Shown here one piece after another: positions 24,418 through 34,764 of a stretch of DNA of 64,000 nucleotides. Location of the stretch: positions 142,312,247-142,376,246 of the forward strand of contig NC_081412.1 in assembly GCF_030272615.1 (NCBI RefSeq), read 5' to 3'. The stretch's first letter is position 1. The number at the start of each line of letters is the position of its first letter. The position numbers and the translations under genes are program-made. The DNA is from Cryptomeria japonica (lineage: Eukaryota > Streptophyta > Pinopsida > Cupressales > Cupressaceae). The notes beneath the pieces are model-generated. The model ran no database searches, was not told the DNA's origin, and worked only from the letters and a program-made list of their open reading frames with translations.

Positions 24418-25341
24418 GATGAGGCCTTTGAGACAGATTTCAATAAATATGAATGGGGTACCTACTCCAATGCTACTACAGATATCCCTAATGATACTGA
24501 TTCCATATCCCTTTCTCAAGAAGAACATAACGCAGAAGATAGACCTCTTGAATTTGGACCACAAAATATCTATGACGCCAAGGAAAGCGAACAAAAACAT
24601 TATGAACAAGTCTATATGGAAGATAATACCATCGAAGACCTCGACAAAATCCTGGACTTTTTTAAAACCAAGAACAATCACGATGAAAACTCTGTCCTAA
24701 CACTTACCATAGCAGAACTTGATCCACCTAACGATTCTTTACCGCTTGTCTTTCCTGACCTCATTGATTGGGATGAACCTGAAATCCATGATATACCAAT
24801 TTTCCTAGATGATGAATCTATTATCCATTTCCTATGTACCGTAAATCTAGAAATAGGCTCTACCAGTGAACAAAATAATGATGTCTGCCAATCAGGGAGT
24901 GCCAAGTCTCTCAGTCACAAAAATAAATCATAAGAAGGATCTAATGCTGAAAACCAGTCAATGGCAGCTCTAGATCACAAAAAAGTAAAAATAAAGGACG
25001 CATCTGAGGGTGAAAACCTTTTTAAGGCACCTAACGATGGGAGACTTGACACTCTTCCTGAGCATTTTCATGAGCGATCACCCATATTGATTGAGCCCAC
25101 TCAATCAATCAACATTGGTACCACAGAAGCAGTCAGAAACCTACACCTTGTAGAATCTTTGACAGAGGAAGAAAGATCGGCATTCATCATTTTCTTTAAA
25201 GCACAAAAAATTAAATTTTCTTGGTCATATGCTGATATGCCCGGAGTGGATCCACACTTAATCATGCATCACTTATCCATCTCTTCAGGAATTAAACCAG
25301 TCAAGCAAAAGCTATGAAAGATGAATCCATAGGTAGCACTC
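24418..25341 (+). pseudogene. Gypsy G acidic linker and start of RT region
   Basis: Same frame as before. The region is acidic (DWDEPEIHDIPIFLDDESII, about 24766-24825) with a stop at 24931. From about 25150 the residues LTEEERSAFIIFFKAQKIKF and MPGVDPHLIMHHLSI are the usual lead-in to plant gypsy RT ('W...DMPGI...H.L.'). Stops at 25315 and near 25330 fall where the family usually has Arg and Gln (CGA to TGA, CAG to TAG). The function of the linker is unknown; similar spacers are found in Tat polyproteins. Confidence 0.6.
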
Positions 25342-26093
25342 ATGGTCAAAACTGAACTAAAGAAACTATTAGATGTCGGATTCATCCGACCCATTGACTA
25401 TGCAGAATGGATTTCCAACATCATTCTAGTATCAAAACCAGATGGTAGTATCAAAATATGCACTGACTTCAGAGACGTCAACAAAGCTTGTCCAAAAGAC
25501 GATTTTCCTCTACCCAGTATGGACATCATTGTAGATCTCACAGTAGGCCATGCAATTCTCTCACTAATGGACGGTTTCTCAGGCTATAATCAAATCAAAA
25601 TAGCCCCAGAAGATCAAGATAAAACTGCGTTCACCTATCCTTGGGGAACGTACTGTTAGAATGTTATGCCTTTTGGCTTAAAGAATGCAGGGGCCACTTA
25701 TCAAAGAGCAATGACAACAATATTTCATGACATGCATACCTTCATGGAAGACTATGTTGATGATTTACTAGCTAAATCCTTCACCAGAGCAGAACATCTA
25801 AGCATCTTAACAAAGATCTTTGATCGGTTGGAGAAATTCCAAGTCAGACTCAACCCTAAGAAGTGTGTCTTCGGGGTTACATCAGGAAAGTTACTAGGCT
25901 ACATAGTATCAGCTAAAGGTATCAAAGTAGATCCAGCAAAGGTACAAGCCATTATGGACATGCCACCACCAAAGAATATCAGTCAACTTAGATCTCTACA
26001 AGGACGACTTCAATCAATTAGGTGATTCATCGCCCAACTAGCAGATAAAAGTCTACCATTTAACCATTTACTATACAAAAATGTACCATTCAG
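25342..26093 (+). pseudogene. Gypsy G reverse transcriptase
   Basis: Clear Ty3/gypsy RT. Motifs in order: ELKKLLDVGFIRPIDYAEWI, NIILVSKPDGSIKICTDFRD, VNKACPKDDFPLPSMD, LSLMDGFSGYNQIKIAPEDQ, KTAFTYPWGTYC, then TAG, VMPFGLKNAGATYQRAM, and the catalytic YVDD at 25753-25764. LNPKKCVFGVTSGKLLGYIV and IDMPPPKNISQL-like residues follow. Stop codons at 25657 (normally Tyr) and about 26023 (normally Arg, 'QSIR-FIAQLADK') break the frame. With these exceptions the domain is complete, suggesting fairly recent inactivation. Confidence 0.92.
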
Positions 26094-26507
26094 ATGGGAG
26101 ACCAAGTGTGCATAATCTTTTTACCAAATCAAACAGTACCTGATGAATCCACCAGTTCTAGTACCACCAGTCGCAGGAAAGCCACTGATCCTATATATCT
26201 CAACAATAGATATGTCGCTAGGGGCACTATGGCACAAGAAGATCAACAAGGAAAGGAACGGGCCATATATTATATCAGTAGGACATTGAATGGCTATGAA
26301 CTCAACTATACGTTCATTGAAAAGGCTTGCCTAACAGTGGTCTTCGCATCTCAGAAGTTCCGACTTTATATGCTAGCACACACCATTAAGCTAGTTGCAA
26401 AAATTGATCCTCTCAAATATCTACTCAGCAAGGTAGCTCTTACAAGACGATTGGCTAAATGGGTCATGATCCTCAGTGAATTTGACATTCAATACACAGA
26501 AAGATGA
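26094..26507 (+). pseudogene. Gypsy G first RNase H (RT-linked)
   Basis: Continues from RT. In the RT frame QIKQYLMNPPVLVPPVAGKP and LILYIS lead into the RNase H. A frameshift near 26229 moves the rest into the frame that reads QEDQQGKERAIYYISRTLNG, YELNYTFIEKACLTVVFASQ and RRLAKWVMILSEFDI. This is the ordinary Ty3/gypsy RNase H. It stops at TGA 26505 just before the second RNase H in the same frame, again at a likely CGA codon. Confidence 0.8.
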
Positions 26508-26570
26508 GCCATCAAAGGACAAGCAATTGCAGATCAGCTGGCTGAAGCACCGCTACCAGGAAAACAAACC

Positions 26571-27010
26571 ATGGAGATTGAATTTCCAGATAGGGATGTT
26601 CTTGCTCTTTCTACCAAACAATGGACCCTATACTTTGATGGATCCTACACACAACATGGTTCAGGTGCTGGCATTCTATTCATCACTCCTGAAGGACACA
26701 CTATACCAAGATCATATAGGCTTATGTTTCCATGCACAAATAATGTGGCTGAATATGAGGCATTGGTTATAGGCATCAAAATGGCCATAGAATGGAAGAT
26801 CACAGAGTTAAAGGTCTATGGAGACTCACAACTAGTCGTCAATCAAATCAACAATGACTATCAAACAAAGGATGACAAGCTACTACCCTACAAGCGAATG
26901 GTGGATGACTTCAAACAATATTTTATGCACATCACCTTCGAGCAAATACCAAGATTGAACAACAAAGCAGCCGATGCAATGGCTACTATTGCTTCATTAC
27001 TACAAATTCC
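26571..27010 (+). pseudogene. Gypsy G second RNase H, archaeal type (aRNH)
   Basis: A second RNase H of the RNase HI/archaeal type between the first RNase H and integrase. WTLYFDGSYTQHGSGAGILF carries the first catalytic Asp (26637-26639). NNVAEYEALVIGIKMA carries the Glu, LKVYGDSQLVVNQINNDY the second Asp, and RLNNKAADAMATIASL the last Asp. All four acidic residues are present. Dual RNase H domains in this order are diagnostic of the Tat lineage. The open frame continues without a stop into integrase up to 27716. Confidence 0.9.
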
Positions 27011-28373
27011 AGAACAACAGAGTCGTTATGAGTTTCTAGTAGAGCAACTGTTCTCCCCCGCCTATGACCACTCTGAATCCCATGTTATCTATGCCTTGAC
27101 TGGTTCAGATTCTCCACTATATGGACCAATATATGACTACCTCAAGCACAATATCTTACCAATTGGCCAATCCTGTAACCAAAAATGTAACTTTATCCGA
27201 AAAGCTACCCGTTACACCCTTACCACTGATACTTTGTACCATCGAGGTCTAGATGGTACTCTTCTTCATTGCCTTGATCATAATGATTCTGATTCCACTT
27301 TACACGAGCTTCATAAAGGTATCTGTGGAACACATTCAAGTGGTACTACTCTTGCTAAAAAGCTTCTGTGGATGGGATACTACTGGCCTACAATGGAGAA
27401 AGACTCATACCACTTCGCCAAGAAATGTCCTAAATGTCAGATCCATGGCAATCTGATACATGCATCAGCACAGGAACTGCAACCATTTACAACATCCTGG
27501 CCCTTTTGTCAGTGGGGAATAGACTTAGTTAGCAAAATTCATCCTTCATCTTCAAATGGACACAAGTTTATTATAACAGCAACAGAATACTTTACCAAAT
27601 GGATCGAAGCAGTTCCCATGACTATAGTGACTGGGAAACAAATAGCCTCTTTTATCCTAAATTATCTGATTTGCAGATATGGTATTCCAAGTTCAATCAT
27701 CACAGATAATGGATGACCTTTCAAAAACCAAGATGTATAAGAACTATGTGAAAAATTCAAAATCCAACATTGGTTCTCTACACCATACTACCCACAGGGC
27801 AATGGTCAAGCAGAAGCATCTAACAAGACAATACTAAAAATCCTAAAGAAAACAGTGAATGATGCAGGCAAAGATTGGCACATACAACTCAATCCAGCAC
27901 TTTGGGCATATAGAACTAGCATTTGCACACCTATAGGAGCAACACCATACTCATTGGTATATGGATCAGAAGCCATTTTGCCCCTGGAAGTAGAAATCCC
28001 ATCTCTCAGAGTCTCTTTGAAAGGTTTAATCCCAGATGAAGAATATTGAGTTAACTGACTGCAAGAACTTGAACTATTAGATGAAAGACATCAGCATGCT
28101 TACACTCATCTCAAAGCATATCAGTAACGCATGTGCAGGAGCTACAATCACAAGGTCATCCCCAGAAACTTCAAAATTGGTGACCTAGTCCTCAAAGAAA
28201 ATCCAAGAAATCAATAAGATCGAGAAAAGAAAGGGAAATTTGAACCTAACTGGTTTCGTCCCTATGTCATCATATCAGTCTATGGATCAGGTGCCTATTA
28301 GCTAACAACTCCAGAAGGAGATGTGCTCGACGGACCAACTAACAGCATCCATCTAAAGAAGTACTACACTTAA
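27011..28373 (+). pseudogene. Gypsy G integrase
   Basis: N-terminal zinc domain at about 27300-27450: LHKGICGTHSSG-type His pair (HELHKGICGTHSSG) and CPKCQIHG. Catalytic core: WGIDLV with Asp at 27522-27524, ITDNG with Asp at 27705-27707, and GQAEASNKTI with Glu at 27813-27815, spacing DD61D35E. Further motifs are WAYRTSICTPIGATPYSLVY and the C-terminal NFKIGDLVLKE. The last codons before TAA at 28371 read HLKKYYT. Stops at 27714, about 27740, 28047 and later ones mostly lie at expected Arg or Gln positions. Layout complete, function lost. Confidence 0.9.
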
Positions 28374-29611
28374 GTAGCCTAGTGCACGGAAAAAGCCAAA
28401 ACAAGCAAAAAAATCCAGAAAAAGTAAAAATAAAGTACAATAAAAATAAATGGTGAAAACCTGGTAAACAGGCGCTCTTGTGAAAGAACGGCTCCTCTAT
28501 CTATCTCCATACCATTTTATCCATTTCCTTAAAAACACTATCGGCCATCGCCCAACACTTAGCACATATCCATTCAGGACATACTTAGCGTAGTCACTAT
28601 CCTGGGTTATCCATATAAATCCTCTTACCACATTCCACCATGGCTTGGAAATCACTGTACATATTCATATCAAGAGGCACACTCAACTAGGGACATTAAA
28701 ATCATCCAAAACTTGCAAACTTTCAAGACATCAAAACTGTTTGCAAAACTCAGAAGCATGACATCCAACAAACCAAAACTACACTTCATCGCAAAAACAA
28801 AAACAAAACAATTCACAGAAATACCAAGGATGGATGATTTTCTGAAGTACTAAATGTTGCATTATCGCATAAAATCTTGACTATTTTTGCATTTTTTGAA
28901 CTTTTTCAAATTATTGGATTCTCTTCCTTTTCTCACTAAATGCTTCAAAGCTAGAGATCATGGGGAACTTCCAATATTTTCTTAGTCTTCTGTCTGGGAG
29001 GCGATCACTTGTACTGTGTGAATACTTGCCTCGAGACGTGATACATCGAATATCATTGAAGGCCTGATTCCACTTCACGCATACAAATGATTTAATCTTG
29101 TCTGTTTACGCAATACGCACTCAGGTCATCCTGGTTCAATTATACCTTGACGCTTGTGCTATCTTGCAAAATCAAACATCATGTAAATTTTTCTCAAGTC
29201 ATTATGGTTCAATTATACCATTATGCTTGTATAAATTTTCAACATATCCTAAAACAAATCAATGCTCAATGATGATATCTACAAAGAAAGCAAACAACAT
29301 ATGGCTATATCGGATGGCAAATACAGAATGAGGATGCTACCAAAAACATATCATTTTACAATTAATTATATATCATTTTACCATATCTGAAGATCATTTT
29401 ACAAATTAATTGCATATCATTTTACATTTAGTTGCATATCATTATCATACGTCTCATTTTCAAGATACATCTCATAGCATATAAAAACATACATCCTGCA
29501 TCATACATTATATCATATATTTAAGCATGGCATCATCATCACATAAATGAAAAAAGCACATAAGAACATGCATCCATATAAACACACCACATGATCAAAG
29601 AAAATGGTGCC

Positions 29612-29612
<1 letters not shown>
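28374..29612. other. Gypsy G non-coding stretch after pol
   Basis: About 1.2 kb between the end of integrase and the TA repeat. AT-rich, with repeated ATCATTTTACA-like words at 29350-29440. No coding motif on either strand was recognised. The antisense gene ends just to its right at 29775. Confidence 0.6.

Positions 29613-29685
<73 letters not shown>
29613..29685. repeat. (TA)n microsatellite
   Basis: 73 bp of uninterrupted TA dinucleotide, about 36 units, between gypsy pol and the end of the antisense gene. Its translated frames (YIYIYI) are meaningless. Likely to vary in length between individuals. Confidence 0.97.
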
Positions 29686-29688
<3 letters not shown>

Positions 29689-31718
29689 AAAATGGTCAAA
29701 ATGTACAAAATATATCATCACTGTGTCCAGTACAAAGAATACAATGATCAAAAATACTACAGAGGCCACGTCTCTCAAGTATGGCTATCTCCTGACGGAG
29801 ATGGTCTCGCTCCAGATGTCCCCACCCTTGGATCTCCAGGAGGGTCTTGTCTCGATGGCCCTGTCACACCTCGGCTCTCGGACCGCGACCCAGTATCTCG
29901 AGATCGACTAGATCTTGACTGTGTGAAGCTCTGTACTCACCGATCCCTGGGTACTGCCACCTCATAATGCCGCTAGTAGTACTTCGCCTCCTGAGCTCTC
30001 AGTGCTATCTCTCTTAGGGTGTCTCTCATTGGACCACCCACCGCTGCTCTCTGCACATTGGCTGCAAGCTCCTCTGCTAACCCCCTCTGCTCTATCTCTG
30101 TGTCCCGCTCAGTAGTCAGCTGGGCAATCTGCCACTGATATGTCAAAACCTGTGCCTGCAGCTGTTGTACAGTCACCTGCAGGGTCTGAATCTGCGCATC
30201 CTTAACATGTGTAGGGACCCGAACTCGTAGTGGTACCTGTGCAGGGGCAACCCCTCCCACTCTGCCTATCCTCGGTGCTAGAGGTGGGAGCACATCTATC
30301 CTCCTCCTCTGTGCTGGTCGCCTCACCTCATCAGTACCCCCCACTACAGCTAGCACCTCCCCCACTCTCCCCTCTCCATTGGCTCCAATAGCTAACCCAC
30401 CTCTCCCCCTATCTATCACTGCCTATCTCACCGCTCTCTCCACACCTCTATCTCCTCTCCTCCCTCTATCTCCCTGCCTCCCTCTGGCTCCTCTCCCTCA
30501 TCCCTCTCCTCCATCATCTCCATCATCCTCATCATCTCCCTCTCCCTCCTCATCATCATCATCAAATGCTGGCCGCATCTCCTCCGGATCAGATATCCTG
30601 GCCACCGCCCGCGTAGCAAACAATCTCGCGAACTCATCGGTCATGCTCGCATCCAGAATCTCCAGGGCATAATCCCATATCTAGCCCGCCAACTCAACAA
30701 ACTTCTCCACCGCCACTATGCTATCAATGGTCGGACCCCAATCGGCTAAATCCTGCCTCTGTCATGCATATAGGCAAGCTCCCTAAGGAATACCCTGCTG
30801 GCAACCAAACTGTCTCAAAACTCGGGTCACCACAAACCTCTCTATAACAAATGGGGTCCTCTCGATCAAAGATCTTGTCATAAATACAAAGGGCATCTCT
30901 AGCCCATCCTCCACCCACACCTCACAACCTGTATACAGTCGCCATGTAACCGTATCAATGTCATCTAACACTCTCTTCCAATGCTCTAGTTTGTCCAGCT
31001 TCCGCTGGACAACTAGACCCCTATATCCATACGCATATGCGCATCCCACGGGCCTATCTCTATCTGCTAATGGCCTCGCGGCTGGAATGTGCTCACAGCA
31101 CCATACCTGTAATAATGTCACGCCAGCTGACAAATTGCCGTAACCGAGGTATACCACCTCATGCAGGCCCCTGTACAGATGGGCCAGCATAGCTGATCCC
31201 AATGAAAACCTTCAGCCCTCTGTCACCATCTCCTCTAATACTAGCCCCCATCCCACAGAGAATCCCTTTGACTTGTGATTAGGACAAAGGAATCCACCAA
31301 TAAACCCTGTCAGTACTGATGGAAGGGGTGCATAATCCAGGTCTAAGAACTCCTGCCACTGGATCTCATAACTGCAGGCTATCTCATTGTGAAAGATGCA
31401 GCACAGTGCCTCTGTACTGCCCTCCTCTGACTGTTCATATGGTAGTAGTGCACCTACTACGGGGATGCACAGGATCCTGTGACAGTCCTCTGGTGTGACT
31501 GTCATCTCTCCAGTGGCAAAATGAAAGGTGTTCGTGTCGCTGTGCCACCTCTCTGCCAATGCTATCAGTAGCCCCCGGTTCACAGTGAACCGAGGCATAT
31601 CTAATAGGGACATCAAACCACATCTCTCAATGATATCCAGGTCGGCCTAAGTCAACCGCGGTATCAATGACCACGGTCTCAGAAATCTCTCCCGCGACTG
31701 AACCACACCCAATCGCTC

Positions 31719-32774
31719 CTGTCAACAAGCAAAACAAATCCAATATTAGTTTCCACATTAAAACAAAGATATCAAAATCAAACTCACATCAACAACATGA
31801 AATAATTTGCTCATCTACATCAAGTTCAAAATCATATCATTTCATATCAACTTGTAACACAACTCAAGTTCTCAAAAACCATATCAAAACTTGTAACACA
31901 ACTCAAGTCTCCAAATCACATAAACTTGTAAAACAACTCAAGTTTCCCACCCATATCAGCTTGTAAAACAACTCAAGTTTCCAACTCATATCAGCTTGTA
32001 ACACAAATCAGGGTTCACACATTGAACTTGAAACAGCGTGCAAAAACAAATCATATTTTGATCAACACAAACACATTGATATCTATACATAACTTGAAAT
32101 ATCGCAAATCAAAACAAGTTATATCGACACTCATATTGGACAAATCCATAAAAATCATGACAGCATGACCCAACAAATTTACAAATCACCTCACCTTGCA
32201 AAATTTTTCTAGATGCGCTAAAAAAGATTCTCGCTGCGCTAAAAACCACCCATGTGCTAGGCTATTTTTCCTACGCGCTAATCTATTCACCCTATGCACT
32301 AGACTGACTCTATGCACTAATCTATTCACCCTATGCACTAGACTGACTCTACGAGCTAAATCTTTCCCCCCATGCGCCACCTAACCTACCCTATGTGCTA
32401 AACCCTACCCACATGCTAATCTATACCTCACTGGCACTACCTATTTGACCCTATGCGCTAGGTCTACCCTATGCGCTAAACCCCCTTACCCATGTGCTAG
32501 GTCTACCCTACGCGCTACCCTGCTCACCTGACGCGCTATCCTATGCTTAGCATGTGCTATTTTAACCCCCTGCGCTAACCTATATTTCCTATGCACTACC
32601 CTATTTTGTTTTGGACGCAACCCTACAAATAAGCTTGATGCGCTACTTAAAACTTTGTATGCGCTAATCTATGACTTTGACGCGCTAAAATGCTAAAACC
32701 AAATTTCAAAAATCAAAAAATGACCAAAAACGACCAAATCAAAAATCAAAAGAGGGTCAAAAGTGTTGACTTAC
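31719..32774 (-). other. Predicted intron of the antisense PMD gene
   Basis: On the minus strand the donor reads CCACCA|GTAAGTC (GTAAGT at 32774-32769). The acceptor reads GTTTTGCTTGTTGACAG|GAG (AG at 31720-31719), with a T-rich tract before it. The intron is 1056 bp and phase 0; exon 1 is exactly 25 codons, and joining gives the PMD frame directly. Reading through instead meets TGA within six codons. The intron holds the second repeat array. Confidence 0.6.
32213..32688 (-). repeat. 18/21-bp-spaced ACGCGCTA array, inverted to the leader array
   Basis: On the plus strand, cores of the form (T/A)(A/C)(T/C)GCGCTA end at 32220, 32241, 32259, 32280, 32301, 32319, 32340, 32358, 32379, 32400, 32418, 32439, 32460, 32478, 32499, 32517, 32538, 32559, 32577, 32598, 32645, 32666 and 32687. 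Every step is 18 or 21 bp except one gap of 47. On the minus strand the core is TAGCGCGT, the same as the leader array at 19711 on the plus strand. One minus frame is largely open and reads repeats such as LAHRV and VHRVNRL. Confidence 0.85.
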
Positions 32775-32921
32775 TGGTGGTCCATACACTGCAGGTCTCT
32801 GGTACCTCCAAACGCGCTCGAAATGATGTCTGGAATACGGAATAGGCATTTTGACTTCACACCAAATTCTCTTTCTTCAAAGTCAACAATGCACAAATGA
32901 ATAAAATCAAAGCCCTTTTCC

Positions 32922-32930
32922 CCTTTTATA
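32922..32930 (-). promoter_or_regulatory. TATA box of the antisense gene
   Basis: The minus strand reads CCTCCTATAAAAGGGG; TATAAAAGG lies 73 bp upstream of the proposed ATG (32849). Transcription starting about 30 bp downstream would leave a 5' leader of roughly 45 nt. It lies outside the 3' LTR, so the antisense gene would have its own promoter. Confidence 0.6.
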
Positions 32931-33280
32931 GGAGGAAAATGAAATTAGGGTTAGCCAAACGGACATGTAATATGGTCGCGGTCTCTCCTATACCCTACAC
33001 AATGTACATTATCGGGAGATGAATCAATTTGCACACATTTCACATAGACAAAATCATACACATCACACACAACTCATCAAATCCAATCAAAATTTTCAAA
33101 ATATTGATTCATCTTCCGAGGGGGCATCACCATCAAATATCGAATCTGGGGCATCACACATCAAATCAAATCTGGGGCACGACTTGCAAATCATAAGAGC
33201 GACACAAAAATTACATTTGATCATAAAATCACAATAACGCATCATTTTCTTTGAAATAACATGTGCACACACGTCACTTC

Positions 33281-33294
33281 AAAGAGGGGCAAAA
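33281..33294 (+). other. Polypurine tract of gypsy G
   Basis: AAAGAGGGGCAAAA directly before the 3' LTR, the primer for plus-strand DNA synthesis. Confidence 0.85.
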
Positions 33295-34759
33295 TGTAGA
33301 CGTATAAAAATGACCATATTCCTAAATGAATATTTTATGTTCATTTCTCTATTTAATTAAATCCAATTTAATTAAATTACCCGCATTCCTCTATTTAATT
33401 AAGTAAATTACTCAATTTATTTAAATTAAATTCTCTAGACTTCTTTTTACCATTTAATGAATAAATCATTTTATTCAATTAAATCCCCCCTATCCACTTT
33501 TAATTAAATTCAAATTTAATTAAATAGTTATCCTAAATTGAATAAATCTAATTTATTTAATTTCCCCAAATTGCAACCAAATTGAATTAAATTAAACTTT
33601 ATTTCAATTAAATCCTATTATCCCTCCATCCACTTGCATTCTCCTATATCTCCCACTTGCTTCCTAAAAACCCCTTCCTAATTTCTTCTAGACTCTTCTA
33701 ATCGCTTCTAATTAACCTAACCCATCTTCTAAACTTTGTCACATCCCTAAGCAAGGGGAAGTCACTTCTCAAAACCTTAAAGTCTTTGATAACCATTAAA
33801 GGCTTCAAGTCTTCAACCACTTAATATCCCCAAAGTCTTCATAACCATTAATGGTTAACTCAAACCCTCTTACATGGTTAAAGAATTTCTTTTAACTCAG
33901 CCTTCATCCAACCCAAGGGTCTCATCAAGCCTTTAATGCTTTGACTATGATTATCTCTTAATCAGTTGCACATGGGTTTATCCTTGGATTAACTCTTAAT
34001 CCAATGGGTAAATCTAACTTAAGCTTGACCCTTACCTTCTAAATAACCATGAGGTCTTCTTAGACATTTAATGTCTCCAACCCTTTATCTCAACCCAACC
34101 CTATGTTGACACTTGTCACCATTTCGTTGGTGCCAATTGCAAACATGGATCCCCAACTTTTGAACTCAACCCTTGATCAACTCTTTCAATCCTGACCATC
34201 CATTGCCCTGTTTTTGCTATAAATAGAGCTCTCATTCCTCCATTTTTACATATAGATCATCCAAGTTTATAGTATCACACTTATGCTCAAATACATTCAA
34301 GCTTTCATTTTATATATGCTCATCATTTAGCCTCTCTTTTAAATAGGAATTAGTCTAAATATGCATGTTTAGAATACTTCCTTTATCATTTAGCTCAATC
34401 ATAGACTAATATATCATATTAGGATAGTATTTATACTAACCTTGTCATCTTATAATCTAGTTTATTGCATTTCTAAAATCATGCATAGCTTAGGATGCAT
34501 TTCATTCTAAAATCTATCAAAGCATCCCTCGTTCTTGCATTTGCCATCCCTAAACCATTTTGCTCAGTGATCTGAGAGCAAAAACATTGGTTTGAGGGAC
34601 CGTGTAAGATAGAGAACCATGGGACCAACCTTGGGAAGCTGAGTTATGCTTCATAACTCCATAGCTTGCACCAAGAAGTCCTCTGTGTGTGTGAGCAAGG
34701 CTCCATAGAGCTCTGTTTTCCACATATTGAGTTCTATCGACCCGCTTTTCCCACATACA
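33295..34759 (+). repeat. 3' LTR of gypsy G, complete
   Basis: 1465 bp, TGTAGACG to CCACATACA. TATAAATA is at 34218-34225. The last 365 bp (34395-34759) have no counterpart in the 5' LTR. Followed by the TSD ATAAC, which also precedes the 5' LTR, so the end of this LTR is well fixed. Confidence 0.92.
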
Positions 34760-34764
34760 ATAAC

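Larger units (their letters stand above)
29775..32849 (-). pseudogene. Gypsy G antisense gene: plant mobile domain protein, two exons
   Basis: Predicted exon 1 is 32849-32775 (ATG plus 24 codons, MPIPYSRHHFERVWRY...). The intron is 32774-31719. Exon 2, 31718-29775, keeps one frame for 648 codons. Exon 2 begins with a plant mobile domain (PMD): ADLDIIERCGLMSLLDMP, GLLIALAERWHSDTNTFHF and GEMTVTPEDCHRILCIPVVG (about 31660-31450). An acidic D/E run (about 30560-30500), a Gly/Arg-rich tract, a coiled coil (30230-30000) and a Ser/Arg-rich tail follow. There are nine in-frame stops (five TAG, four TGA, no TAA) and no frameshift. PMDs occur in the plant MAIN/MAIL1 silencing factors and in transposons. 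The product's role is unknown. Splicing is predicted, not observed. Confidence 0.7.
17006..34759 (+). mobile_element. Ty3/gypsy retrotransposon G, Tat-like, with antisense gene
   Basis: A 17.75-kb plus-strand element inside the ORF of B, with TSD ATAAC at 17001-17005 and 34760-34764. Order: partial 5' LTR, long leader with a 21-bp-spaced repeat, extra ORF, gag, protease, G-patch region, RT, RNase H, second RNase H of archaeal type, integrase, non-coding stretch with a TA repeat, antisense PMD gene, PPT, 3' LTR. Two RNase H domains mark the Tat group of plant Ty3/gypsy, for which extra ORFs, including antisense ones, have been described. The 5' LTR lacks its last 365 bp, and no PBS is visible. 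Stops and frameshifts make it non-functional. LTRs differ at only about 2 percent over 1100 bp, so it is the youngest layer. Confidence 0.9.

Noticed and set aside
29591-29911. Open frames with YIYIYI repeats on both strands
   Set aside because: They are translations of the (TA)n microsatellite and carry no protein motif.
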